A stretch of DNA of 30,938 nt. Origin: CAJWPI01 sp964635015. Lineage in GTDB: Bacteria; Pseudomonadota; Gammaproteobacteria; Magnimaribacterales; Magnimaribacteraceae. The position numbers were made by a program, and so were the translations under genes. Where the stretch lies: contig CAZWMS010000018.1 of NCBI GenBank assembly GCA_964635015.1, positions 1 to 30,938 of the forward strand, read 5' to 3'. Each line of letters begins with the position of its first letter. Position 1 is the stretch's first letter. Below the pieces are notes generated by a model, which had not been told where the DNA came from, did no database searches, and saw only the letters and a list, made by a program, of their open reading frames with translations. Shown piece by piece: positions 7,324 to 14,488 of this stretch.

Positions 7324-9198
7324 TTATTCTGGGAGCTCAAAATTTAGTAGAACATTACCTCCTAAACGCCCACCATATAGATATCCGGAATTTATAAATA
7401 TATTGTTGCCAACCACTACAGCTCCATCAGATTCAATTGATCCTCCGTGAGCTGGAATATCTGTGTATGAAGAAAAATCTATATCAGTATTAAATTCCCA
7501 AAGGACTTTCCCAGTATCTTTGTTAAGGACATAAAGCCAACCATCAAAACCGCCTCCGATTATTAAGTCGTTTGTCGAAGTTAGTGCAGCAGATATCCCT
7601 TTATCACAAGCAGGCTTTTTGGATTCCAAGCATCTATCAGACGGAACAAATTTCCAATTAAGGCTTCCTGTAATAGCATCAAGCGAATAAATACCAGGTG
7701 TTGCTGGTCCAGGAAATTTATTTATGAAATTTGTATCTGCTACAGCAGCAAAAATACTTTTGTTATCCGTTGTCATTCCCCAATGAATGCCTCCAGCGAA
7801 ACCTCCCTTGCCGATACGTTTCGACCAAATCAGCTTTCCATTCTGATTGGCGTCTAAAGCATATACATGCCCAGATTTTCTGCCACCAAATAAGATTGTT
7901 TTGTCTTTGTGAACATCTGCTATTACCACCGATGCGCCAAAATCAAAGTCTGGTCCATCTTCTGAAGGACAGTTGGCATCCACTTTAGCAAAACACCCCA
8001 TATTCCAGGCATCACCACTTTCGGCTTGAAAAATCCAGACTATACCTCCAATTTTTTTATCCACAGCGATAATTGAATCGCTTGTATCAGCTGCTGGGGA
8101 TGAATATGACTCTCCTGTCCCAAAATATATGAGGTTCCTCTTGTCATCAAATGTAGGAGAATTCCAAACTGGAACACCTGAAGGAGCTAAAATCTCAATT
8201 CCCATAGAGTTATAAGTTCCAGTAGGTTTTGGTGGAAGAGGTATAGAGTATGTGGTCCAAACTTCTTCACCATTTTCAACTTCAAGGGCCATCAATCCCC
8301 CTCTGAAAGTACAGCACTGGTATTCCGGATCAGCACCGTCTGCCCATTCTCTCGATGATAAAGGAATATAAATCACGTTTTCGTAAACACGAATAGATCC
8401 CGTAAGTATTACTCTCGGGTGATAGCGTAAGGACTTGGTCCAGATCCTTTCACCAGTATAAGGATCAACTTTATATAAGTTACCTTCGTAATCCCCTACA
8501 AAAATAAATTCTCCACTTTCTCCAAAATAAATTGCAGGAGCAGACCTTATCTCGCCATCAGTTTTTACTCTCCAACGAACACATCCTGTTTCTTTATCCA
8601 AGGCATAAAGAAATAAATTTTGTCCTCCAACAAAAACCGTGTTACCTGAAACAGATGGTTGTGAACGAGCTCGTGTTGCCGATGGATAAGCAAAAACCCA
8701 TTTTAATTTTAAGGTTTTTGCATTCTCACTCGTGATTCTGGATGGAACGTTCCTGGTGTTTTTCTTATCATAACCCCACTGAAGATATGAATAGTCTCTT
8801 TCTAGAACAATTGGATTAATTTCTTTGTTACAAAAATTTGGGTCTGGTAAATTTAGAGATATTTTCCCTCCAGTAATGTATTCAGAAAGTTTTATTTTTT
8901 CTTCTTCGTTGAGATGTTCTGATTGAGGTGCCATAACACCGTTTAAAATGCTTAGGATATAATCGGGGGACATTACTTGAAACGTTGTTGAGTGAGGAGC
9001 TCTCGGTACACCACCACTATGACATGTTGCGCAAGTATCAGAAAATATTGCAGCAGATTTTGGGTCTTTTGTGTCGCTTAATAATATGCTGGAACTATCA
9101 TTTTCTTGTAAAGCTTCATTAAGCTTGGGAGCGGCAAAAATGATCTCTGCTGTAAATAAAATTGCTATAAATGAAAATTTCAATATGAAGTCGTTCAT
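7324..9198 (-). CDS. Secreted cytochrome c / PQQ-type beta-propeller dehydrogenase (polyvinyl-alcohol-dehydrogenase-like)
   Basis: A 624-residue exported protein: signal peptide about 1-23, a short cytochrome c domain with the haem motif CATCH at 56-60 and a candidate axial Met near residue 93 (NGVMAPQ). An eight-bladed propeller of repeated W-motif strands follows (for example YALDKETGCVRW, YKVDPYTGERIW, YVLNKDTGKVLW). Adjacent cysteines at about 295-296 (QCCTF) match the vicinal disulfide of many PQQ alcohol dehydrogenases. The order haem first, then propeller, is that of polyvinyl alcohol dehydrogenases and related quinohaemoproteins. It should oxidise an alcohol or polyol in the periplasm and pass electrons to a cytochrome. 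It starts at the only reasonable ATG; the nearest Shine-Dalgarno (GGAGAG) is unusually far, about 18 bases, and lies in a hairpin. No PQQ biosynthesis gene is in the window. Confidence 0.85.
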   Translation of the reverse strand: MNDFILKFSFIAILFTAEIIFAAPKLNEALQENDSSSILLSDTKDPKSAAIFSDTCATCHSGGVPRAPHSTTFQVMSPDYILSILNGVMAPQSEHLNEEEKIKLSEYITGGKISLNLPDPNFCNKEINPIVLERDYSYLQWGYDKKNTRNVPSRITSENAKTLKLKWVFAYPSATRARSQPSVSGNTVFVGGQNLFLYALDKETGCVRWRVKTDGEIRSAPAIYFGESGEFIFVGDYEGNLYKVDPYTGERIWTKSLRYHPRVILTGSIRVYENVIYIPLSSREWADGADPEYQCCTFRGGLMALEVENGEEVWTTYSIPLPPKPTGTYNSMGIEILAPSGVPVWNSPTFDDKRNLIYFGTGESYSSPAADTSDSIIAVDKKIGGIVWIFQAESGDAWNMGCFAKVDANCPSEDGPDFDFGASVVIADVHKDKTILFGGRKSGHVYALDANQNGKLIWSKRIGKGGFAGGIHWGMTTDNKSIFAAVADTNFINKFPGPATPGIYSLDAITGSLNWKFVPSDRCLESKKPACDKGISAALTSTNDLIIGGGFDGWLYVLNKDTGKVLWEFNTDIDFSSYTDIPAHGGSIESDGAVVVGNNIFINSGYLYGGRLGGNVLLNFELPE

Positions 9199-9211
9199 AT
9201 TTAATAAACTA

Positions 9212-9240
9212 TTTCTCTCCTAGTAACTATAGCAGAGAAA
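9212..9240 (-). promoter_or_regulatory. Leader hairpin covering the dehydrogenase Shine-Dalgarno
   Basis: An inverted repeat TTTCTCT ... AGAGAAA (arms 9212-9218 and 9234-9240), with an inner CTA/TAG pairing after one mismatch and a 7-base loop. It lies between the tRNA-Ala 3' end and the dehydrogenase ATG. On the transcript the downstream arm contains the GGAGAG ribosome binding site, so folding would hide it. It may also serve as a tRNA 3' processing or termination structure, although no T-run follows. Confidence 0.45.
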
Positions 9241-9259
9241 ATCAAGAGCAACTAAAGAA

Positions 9260-9335
9260 TGGTGGAGCCAGTCGGGATCGAACCGACGACCTTCTGGATG
9301 CAAACCAGATGCTCTCCCAGCTGAGCTATGGCCCC
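9260..9335 (-). tRNA. tRNA-Ala (anticodon TGC), CCA encoded
   Basis: A 76-base cloverleaf can be read on the minus strand: acceptor GGGGCCA pairing with TGGCTCC, D-arm with AGCTCAGCTGGGAGAGC, anticodon stem around CTGGTTTGCATCCAG with TGC in the loop, T-arm with GGTTCGATCC, discriminator A and encoded CCA. It matches the bacterial alanine tRNA pattern (GGGGC acceptor with a G-U wobble near the end). It stands alone, outside an rRNA operon, upstream of and on the same strand as the dehydrogenase gene. Confidence 0.97.
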
Positions 9336-9389
9336 AAAAGATACTAGGTTATCAAAAAAAATAAACTCTATAAAAGAAATCATCTCTAT

Positions 9390-10070
9390 CTACATTTTAT
9401 TAATGGAAGATTTTATGCGGTTTAATGCCTTAGCTTGATCTAACTCTTTTGTTATTTGATAAACTGGATGATCTAAAGTGGCAAGATCTGAAGCTTTCTT
9501 CAAAGCTAAATCCATTAATTTTTCTGGATCGATAGTTTCATCTAAATAACCTGCTGAAATAGCCTTGTTGGGTGCATACATTTCAGCATTCAAAATAGCT
9601 CTATACCAGTGGGTTTTGTTAATTCTTGTTCTTGATAATTCTAATATAGGCTCAGGCACGGACATATTATTCCTAACTTCATTGGCCCCAATCATAAAAT
9701 CTCCTTCAGCACCTAAACGATAATCACCACAAAGAAGTAAAAAAGCTCCCAAAGCAATGGCATGCCCAGTACAAGCACACACAACAGGTCGTGGAAAACT
9801 ATAAATCCTAGTTAAAAGGTTAAAACCTACTTTAACCATTCTTTTTATTTCTTCCATATCTCCTGAGCTCATAATTTTGAGATCAAAACCTCCAGAAAAA
9901 ATTCCTGACCTGCCAGCAATCAACAAAGCTCCTTTATCTTGAGGTACCTGATCTAATAAGGATTCAATAGCTTCTGTCATAAGAGGAGAAAATACGTTGG
10001 CCTTACCATCATCTAAAGTAATGATTGAAACATCTCCATCAGTATTTAATTTTACTAACTCATTAGTCAT
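9390..10070 (-). CDS. Crotonase (enoyl-CoA hydratase/isomerase) superfamily protein, short form
   Basis: A 226-residue crotonase, about 30 residues shorter than typical enoyl-CoA hydratases. Oxyanion-hole elements are present: AGRSGIFSGGFDLK (about 53-66) and ACTGHAIALGAF (about 99-110). The first catalytic Glu of hydratases (in GGGCEL) is replaced, the stretch here being ALGAFLLLCGD. The second acidic position is kept in ANEVRNNMSVP. This pattern occurs in divergent hydratases and isomerases, so it is safest to call it an acyl-CoA-handling crotonase of unknown reaction. An AAGGA site precedes the ATG. It is transcribed away from the SDR gene, sharing an 80-base divergent gap. Confidence 0.85.
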   Translation of the reverse strand: MTNELVKLNTDGDVSIITLDDGKANVFSPLMTEAIESLLDQVPQDKGALLIAGRSGIFSGGFDLKIMSSGDMEEIKRMVKVGFNLLTRIYSFPRPVVCACTGHAIALGAFLLLCGDYRLGAEGDFMIGANEVRNNMSVPEPILELSRTRINKTHWYRAILNAEMYAPNKAISAGYLDETIDPEKLMDLALKKASDLATLDHPVYQITKELDQAKALNRIKSSINKM

Positions 10071-10149
10071 AATTTATCCTTAAGTATTTTTTGTATTCCT
10101 TGAATTGTTTAGCATAATATCTAAAAGATAACTTAGGTAAAATACAAAA

Positions 10150-10929
10150 ATGACTTCTCTTACAAAATTATCAAGATCAGTAGAAAATATGGTTACCCTG
10201 ATAACTGGGGCCGGGAGTGGTATGGGTAGAGCAACAGCAAGGGTATTTGCAGATGCAGGAGCAAAAGTTATTGTTTCAGATATAAATGAACAGAATGTCA
10301 TTGAAGTAACTAATGAAATACTAAAAGAAAAAAAAATTTGTTCAGGTTATGTTTTAGATATAACAAGCAAAGATGAAATAGAAAATGTCATAGAAAAAGT
10401 TATAAAGGAATTTGGTCAACTTGACCATTTAATCAACAATGCAGGAATAGCAATCCCTTTATCAATAGATGATGAGAATTATGAAGAAAGCTGGAAAAAG
10501 ACATTAGATGTTCTTTTGACTGGCCAAGTAAATTTAATAAGGAGATCTTTACCCTATTTACTAAAATCAAAGAACCCAAGGATAGTAAATATCTCTTCGA
10601 CAGAAGGTCTTGGAGCAACTCCCCGTAATAGTCCATATACTGCTGCTAAACATGGAGTCATAGGTTTAACTAGATCTTTAGCAAGTGAGTTGGGTTCGAC
10701 AGGCCTAACTGTTAACTGCATTTGCCCAGGTCCTATCAGGACTGCCATGACTGACAATATAACAGAAGATAATAAACAAAAATATGCATATAGGAGAGTG
10801 CCTATGCAACGTTATGGAGACCCAGAAGAAGTTGCACATGTAACACTAAGTCTTTGTCTACCAGCTTCATCCTTTATTAATGGGGTAGCCTTACCTGTTG
10901 ATGGAGGCCTGTCTATAAAAAGAGGTTAA
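10150..10929 (+). CDS. Short-chain dehydrogenase/reductase (classical SDR, FabG-like)
   Basis: A 259-residue Rossmann enzyme with the complete classical SDR set: TGAGSGMG cofactor motif (19-26), NNAG (96-99), Ser150, Tyr163 and Lys167 of the catalytic triad, and the C-terminal ALPVDGG motif. Asp44 after the second beta strand (VSDIN) favours NAD(H) over NADP(H). It likely oxidises a hydroxyl or reduces a keto group of a small or acyl substrate. A second ATG at 10189 (codon 14, just before the first beta strand) could be the true start, because the site before 10150 is only a weak AGG. The M28 lipoprotein gene follows after 15 bases, so the two are probably co-transcribed. Confidence 0.9.
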   Translation: MTSLTKLSRSVENMVTLITGAGSGMGRATARVFADAGAKVIVSDINEQNVIEVTNEILKEKKICSGYVLDITSKDEIENVIEKVIKEFGQLDHLINNAGIAIPLSIDDENYEESWKKTLDVLLTGQVNLIRRSLPYLLKSKNPRIVNISSTEGLGATPRNSPYTAAKHGVIGLTRSLASELGSTGLTVNCICPGPIRTAMTDNITEDNKQKYAYRRVPMQRYGDPEEVAHVTLSLCLPASSFINGVALPVDGGLSIKRG

Positions 10930-10944
10930 AAAATTGGAGAGGAT

Positions 10945-12582
10945 ATGAAAAAATTTTATTTATTAAGTCTAATCATATTTATTTTTTCAGGTTGTGATAA
11001 GCCTAACAATTATGAGAGGTCTTCTATTAATAAAGTTGAAGAAGATAATCTGCATAAACATATTAAAATTCTAGCTTCGGATGAATTCGGAGGGAGAGGA
11101 CCTGGAAGTATAGGAGGAGAAAAAACTAAAGAATATATTTCTAAAATCTTCAAAGAGTTATCCCTTGAACCATTAAAAGAAGATTATTTAATAGAAGTTC
11201 CCCTTGTTGAAGTAACAGTGGGAGAGAAATCTTATTTATCTTTAATTGAAAACAACAAAGAAAGAAAACTTCAACAAGGATCTGAGACAGTTTACTGGAC
11301 AAAAAAGGTATCTGAAAAAATTTCAGTAGAAGACAGCGATTTAGTATTTGTGGGTTATGGAATAGTGGCTCCAGAATACCAATGGAATGATTACAAGGGA
11401 ATAGATATGCGAGGAAAAACTGCAGTTATGCTAATCAATGACCCAGGATTTGCCACCCAAGATTCCAATCTTTTCAAAGGAAATGCCATGACCTACTACG
11501 GGAGATGGACCTACAAGTATGAAGAAGCTGCAAGGCAAGGGGCTGAAGCTGTTTTGATAATTCACGAGACAAAACCTGCAGCTTATCCCTGGCAGGTAGT
11601 AGAGACTAGTTGGCAAGGCAAACAAATAGACCTGAAAAGAGAAGACATGGGGCAAAATAGAGTTAATGTAGAAGCTTGGATAACTTACCCAATAGCAGAG
11701 CAAATATTTACCAAAGCAAATCTAAATTTAGAAAATTTGAAGCAACAAGCTCTAGAAAAAGACTTTAATCCGGTTGTTATTCCAGGAATTAAATTAAAAG
11801 CTAATTTAATTAATAAAATTAAATTCTCTAACTCTCATAATGTTGCGGGAATAAAGAGAGGAACTCGTAGTCCCCATGAATTCATCTTAATGATGGCCCA
11901 TTGGGATCACCTGGGAACTAAAGAAGGCTTATCCGGAGATAATATCTACAATGGAGCTGTAGATAATGCCACAGGCGTTGCAGGAATCTTAGAACTAGCC
12001 AGGACTCTAAGTATGTATGAAAATGAAAGATCCTTGCTTTTCCTCGCAGTAACCGCAGAAGAGTCAGGGCTTCTAGGGTCGGCATATTTCGCTGAATATC
12101 CTCCAATTGAACTATCTAACATAGTAGCTGGATATAATTTCGATGGAGTTTTGCCTGTAGGGAAAACAAAAGATGTAATTGTTGTTGGATACGGAGCTTC
12201 TGAACTGGAGGATATTCTTAAAACTGAGCTCGATAGGGTGGGTAAATACATAGTGCCAGACCCTCTACCGGAAAAAGGTTTTTTCTACCGATCAGACCAT
12301 ATCAGTTTTGCTAAAAAAGGAGTTCCCATGCTTTATGCTGATGGTGGTTTTGACAAAGTAAATGGAGGCGAGGAAGCAGGCAAAATTTTTGCGGAGGAGT
12401 ACACAGCAAAAAACTACCATCAACCATCTGATGAATATGATCCTGATTGGGACCTCAGTGGATTTGTTGACCAATTAACAATAACTAAAAACATGGTTAA
12501 ATACTTGGCAAATTCAGATAAATGGCCTGAATGGTATGAAGGAAATGAATTTAAAATGATAAGGGAAGAATCCCTAAAGTAG
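10945..12582 (+). CDS. M28-family zinc metallopeptidase, lipoprotein
   Basis: A 545-residue exported lipoprotein: hydrophobic signal with lipobox FSGC (Cys17), then a PA-type insert (about 120-260, including SDLVFVGYGI) before the M28 catalytic domain. Zinc ligands are recognisable: His319 in HWDHLG, Asp340 in DNATGVAG and Glu373 following Glu372 in AEESGLLG, with a later Asp and a His in YHQPSDEYDP. This is the layout of periplasmic M28 aminopeptidases that trim peptides outside the cytoplasm. Translation starts after a strong GGAGAGG. It follows the SDR gene by 15 bases; the functional link is unclear. Many marine Gammaproteobacteria carry several such lipoproteins. Confidence 0.93.
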   Translation: MKKFYLLSLIIFIFSGCDKPNNYERSSINKVEEDNLHKHIKILASDEFGGRGPGSIGGEKTKEYISKIFKELSLEPLKEDYLIEVPLVEVTVGEKSYLSLIENNKERKLQQGSETVYWTKKVSEKISVEDSDLVFVGYGIVAPEYQWNDYKGIDMRGKTAVMLINDPGFATQDSNLFKGNAMTYYGRWTYKYEEAARQGAEAVLIIHETKPAAYPWQVVETSWQGKQIDLKREDMGQNRVNVEAWITYPIAEQIFTKANLNLENLKQQALEKDFNPVVIPGIKLKANLINKIKFSNSHNVAGIKRGTRSPHEFILMMAHWDHLGTKEGLSGDNIYNGAVDNATGVAGILELARTLSMYENERSLLFLAVTAEESGLLGSAYFAEYPPIELSNIVAGYNFDGVLPVGKTKDVIVVGYGASELEDILKTELDRVGKYIVPDPLPEKGFFYRSDHISFAKKGVPMLYADGGFDKVNGGEEAGKIFAEEYTAKNYHQPSDEYDPDWDLSGFVDQLTITKNMVKYLANSDKWPEWYEGNEFKMIREESLK

Positions 12583-12653
12583 AGAATTTAAATATTAAAT
12601 TATTCTTATCGGGACATTCTTTTATCTCAATTATATAAGATCAAAGTTTTGCC

Positions 12654-13631
12654 ATGAAAAAGAAGATTATCATTGATACTGATCCTGCCATGGGGACAAA
12701 AGGTGGAGATCCTGAAGATAGTTTTGCCATTATGATGGCTTTAAATTCACCTGAACTAGAAATTCTTGGCATCACTTCAGTTCAAGGGAATGTGCCGGTA
12801 GAAAGAGGCTATAGCAATGCAGCCTACTTATTAAAACAATTTGATAAAGATATACCACTTAGATCAGGACCAAACCATACATTTGATGGAGATAGGAATA
12901 AAGAAAGAATGTGGTTAAGCCAACGCGAAGAGATGGAGCAATTAACTCCTTTACTAACCCCTCATAAAGATGATGAAGATGCTGCAACATTTATTTATCG
13001 AACCTGTAAAGAAGAATCAGGCGAAATAGAGTTGGTTACTATTGGACCCTTAACAAATATAGCTTTTGCATTGCAAAACTATCCAGACATTACTAACCAC
13101 CTCAAGAAAATTACTATGATGGCTGGCGCTGCAAAGGTACCAGGAAATATAACCCCAGCTGCAGAATTTAATGTCTGGGCAGATCCTGAAGCGGCCTCCA
13201 AAGTTTTTGAATCAGGAATAGACATAACAATGGTCCCTTTAGATGTATGTCATAAGACCAGATTAAGCAGAGATCAGTTAATCTCTATCGGAGATCATAA
13301 ACACCCCTTCTGCCGATTTGTTAGGGAATCAGTTGAACCATGGATCAATATTAGATCCAATCTTATGAGTGACGAAGGTTTACATCTTTATGACTCTCTA
13401 GCCATGGCAATTTGTTTTATACCTGAACTAGTGGAATGTGAATCCGCTTATGTAGCCATAGAAACTTCAGGTGATCACTCCACGGGAGAGACTGTCTGTG
13501 AATTTAATCAATCTATTATGGGAAAAATAGTAAAGCCTGAGCCTAATGCCCGTGTTGCTTTAAAATTAGATGTCAAAGCTTTTAATAAAATCTTTAACAA
13601 AAGGGTAATAAATTTTCTTAAGAGTTTATAG
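12654..13631 (+). CDS. Nucleoside hydrolase (inosine-uridine preferring family)
   Basis: A 325-residue cytoplasmic protein of the ribonucleoside N-ribohydrolase family that cleaves nucleosides to base and ribose. The N-terminal calcium-binding aspartates are spread out: D8 and D10 in IIDTDPAMG, then D19 and D22 in GGDPEDSFAI. The insertion between the two halves, compared with the compact DTDPGxDDAxA motif, is known in a subgroup of the family. Later features include TIGPLTNIA (about 128-136) and the EFNVWADPEAA block (about 171-181) that closes the site over the ribose. The 3' end overlaps the ribokinase relic on the opposite strand by six bases. The enzyme supplies free ribose, so the neighbouring relics suggest it once belonged to a fuller salvage locus. 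Confidence 0.9.
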   Translation: MKKKIIIDTDPAMGTKGGDPEDSFAIMMALNSPELEILGITSVQGNVPVERGYSNAAYLLKQFDKDIPLRSGPNHTFDGDRNKERMWLSQREEMEQLTPLLTPHKDDEDAATFIYRTCKEESGEIELVTIGPLTNIAFALQNYPDITNHLKKITMMAGAAKVPGNITPAAEFNVWADPEAASKVFESGIDITMVPLDVCHKTRLSRDQLISIGDHKHPFCRFVRESVEPWINIRSNLMSDEGLHLYDSLAMAICFIPELVECESAYVAIETSGDHSTGETVCEFNQSIMGKIVKPEPNARVALKLDVKAFNKIFNKRVINFLKSL

Positions 13632-13735
13632 ACTGTAAAAACTTCTTACTTCTTCCAATCAAGGCATCGAAATAGCTGCTCCTTTCTTTGTAACAGAAAT
13701 TGCAGCAGATTTATTTGCTAATTCTAAGGAAAAAA
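13626..13735 (-). pseudogene. C-terminal relic of a ribokinase (PfkB family)
   Basis: The minus-strand frame from about 13735 reads SLELANKSAAISVTKKGAA, then ISMP, a TGA stop at 13659-13661, then LEEVRSFYSL and a final stop at 13626. This matches the end of ribokinases, where an ANAAAALSVTRLGA helix is followed by SIPTREEV and the C-terminus. The in-frame TGA falls where the family has Thr. The nucleotide-binding and catalytic regions are missing. It overlaps in another frame the end of the ADP-ribosylglycohydrolase relic, so a deletion appears to have joined the start of one gene to the end of the other. Family assignment rests on pattern memory only. Confidence 0.6.
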
Positions 13736-13848
13736 ATTGTTTAACTTCTCAGATCCTTGTCTCATCGAGAGATCTTCAACAGGCTTACCTAATAAACACC
13801 CCGATATTCTTCCTTGCCAAGCTGCTGTTATCCTTTTTTTATGTTCAT
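13724..13848 (-). pseudogene. N-terminal relic of an ADP-ribosylglycohydrolase-like gene, frameshifted in an A-run
   Basis: A minus-strand frame reads KKRITAAWQGRISGCLLGKP followed by VEDLSMRQG, then stops at 13724-13726. AAWxGRxxGCLLGKPVE is the characteristic opening of one branch of ADP-ribosylglycohydrolases. A likely original ATG at 13846-13848 is out of frame: the seven-A run (T-run 13834-13840 on the plus strand) would need one base more to link ATG-AAC-ATA to this frame. Only about 35 codons remain, so the gene cannot be functional. It abuts the ribokinase relic and lies 16 bases past the deformylase stop. Confidence 0.55.
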
Positions 13849-13864
13849 AATCTTATTTACTTAT

Positions 13865-14407
13865 TTACATATCCTTTTCTTCTTCAGATAACATTAGTTC
13901 ATCTTCGTAAGCCAGAGTTGAAATATTTCTCATTCTATCTATGAATAATTTACCCAACAAATGATCTAGTTCGTGCTGGAAAACTGTTGCTAGAAAATCT
14001 TCTGCTACTAAAGACCGTTGCTTAGCTCTTTCATCTAAATAATTAACTTGTATTCTTCTGGGTCTGCTAACTAAACCTCTCAAACCAGGTACACTTAAGC
14101 AACCCTCCCAAAATTCTTGTGGGGCTTCATCAAGAATCTTAATTTTGGGATTAAAAATTACATACTCTTTTGAACTAGTAGCCTCAGGATACCTATCATT
14201 CTCTTCTTCTATCTTTATAACAGCTAATTGCTTTGAAATTCCTACTTGAGGTGCTGCTAACCCTATTCCTCCATATTCGTCCATAGTTTCCCACAAATCT
14301 TTGACTAATTGTTTTGTTCTGTCTAAAGCTATCTCTTTTTTAGAGAAAGCTTGAGCATTCTCCCTTAAAAGAGGATTGCCCATTTTAATTATCTTATGAA
14401 TGGTCAA
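13865..14407 (-). CDS. def: Peptide deformylase
   Basis: A 180-residue peptide deformylase that removes the formyl group from nascent N-terminal Met. All three family motifs are intact: GIGLAAPQVG (47-56), EGCLSVPG (101-108, metal ligand Cys103) and QHELDHL (144-150, ligands His145 and His149, catalytic Glu146). The start codon is TTG at 14407, preceded by AAGGAA six bases upstream. The resulting N-terminus (MTIHKIIKMGNPLL) matches the family, so the TTG is probably real. It is not next to a methionyl-tRNA formyltransferase gene, its common partner. It diverges from the amidase gene across an 81-base gap. Confidence 0.97.
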   Translation of the reverse strand: MTIHKIIKMGNPLLRENAQAFSKKEIALDRTKQLVKDLWETMDEYGGIGLAAPQVGISKQLAVIKIEEENDRYPEATSSKEYVIFNPKIKILDEAPQEFWEGCLSVPGLRGLVSRPRRIQVNYLDERAKQRSLVAEDFLATVFQHELDHLLGKLFIDRMRNISTLAYEDELMLSEEEKDM

Positions 14408-14488
14408 AGCTATTCCTTTATTTACTCTTAACTCTTATTATACAAGTGATGTTATTCTAGTAGTAAATAGCTAAAAAACTCTGAGTAA

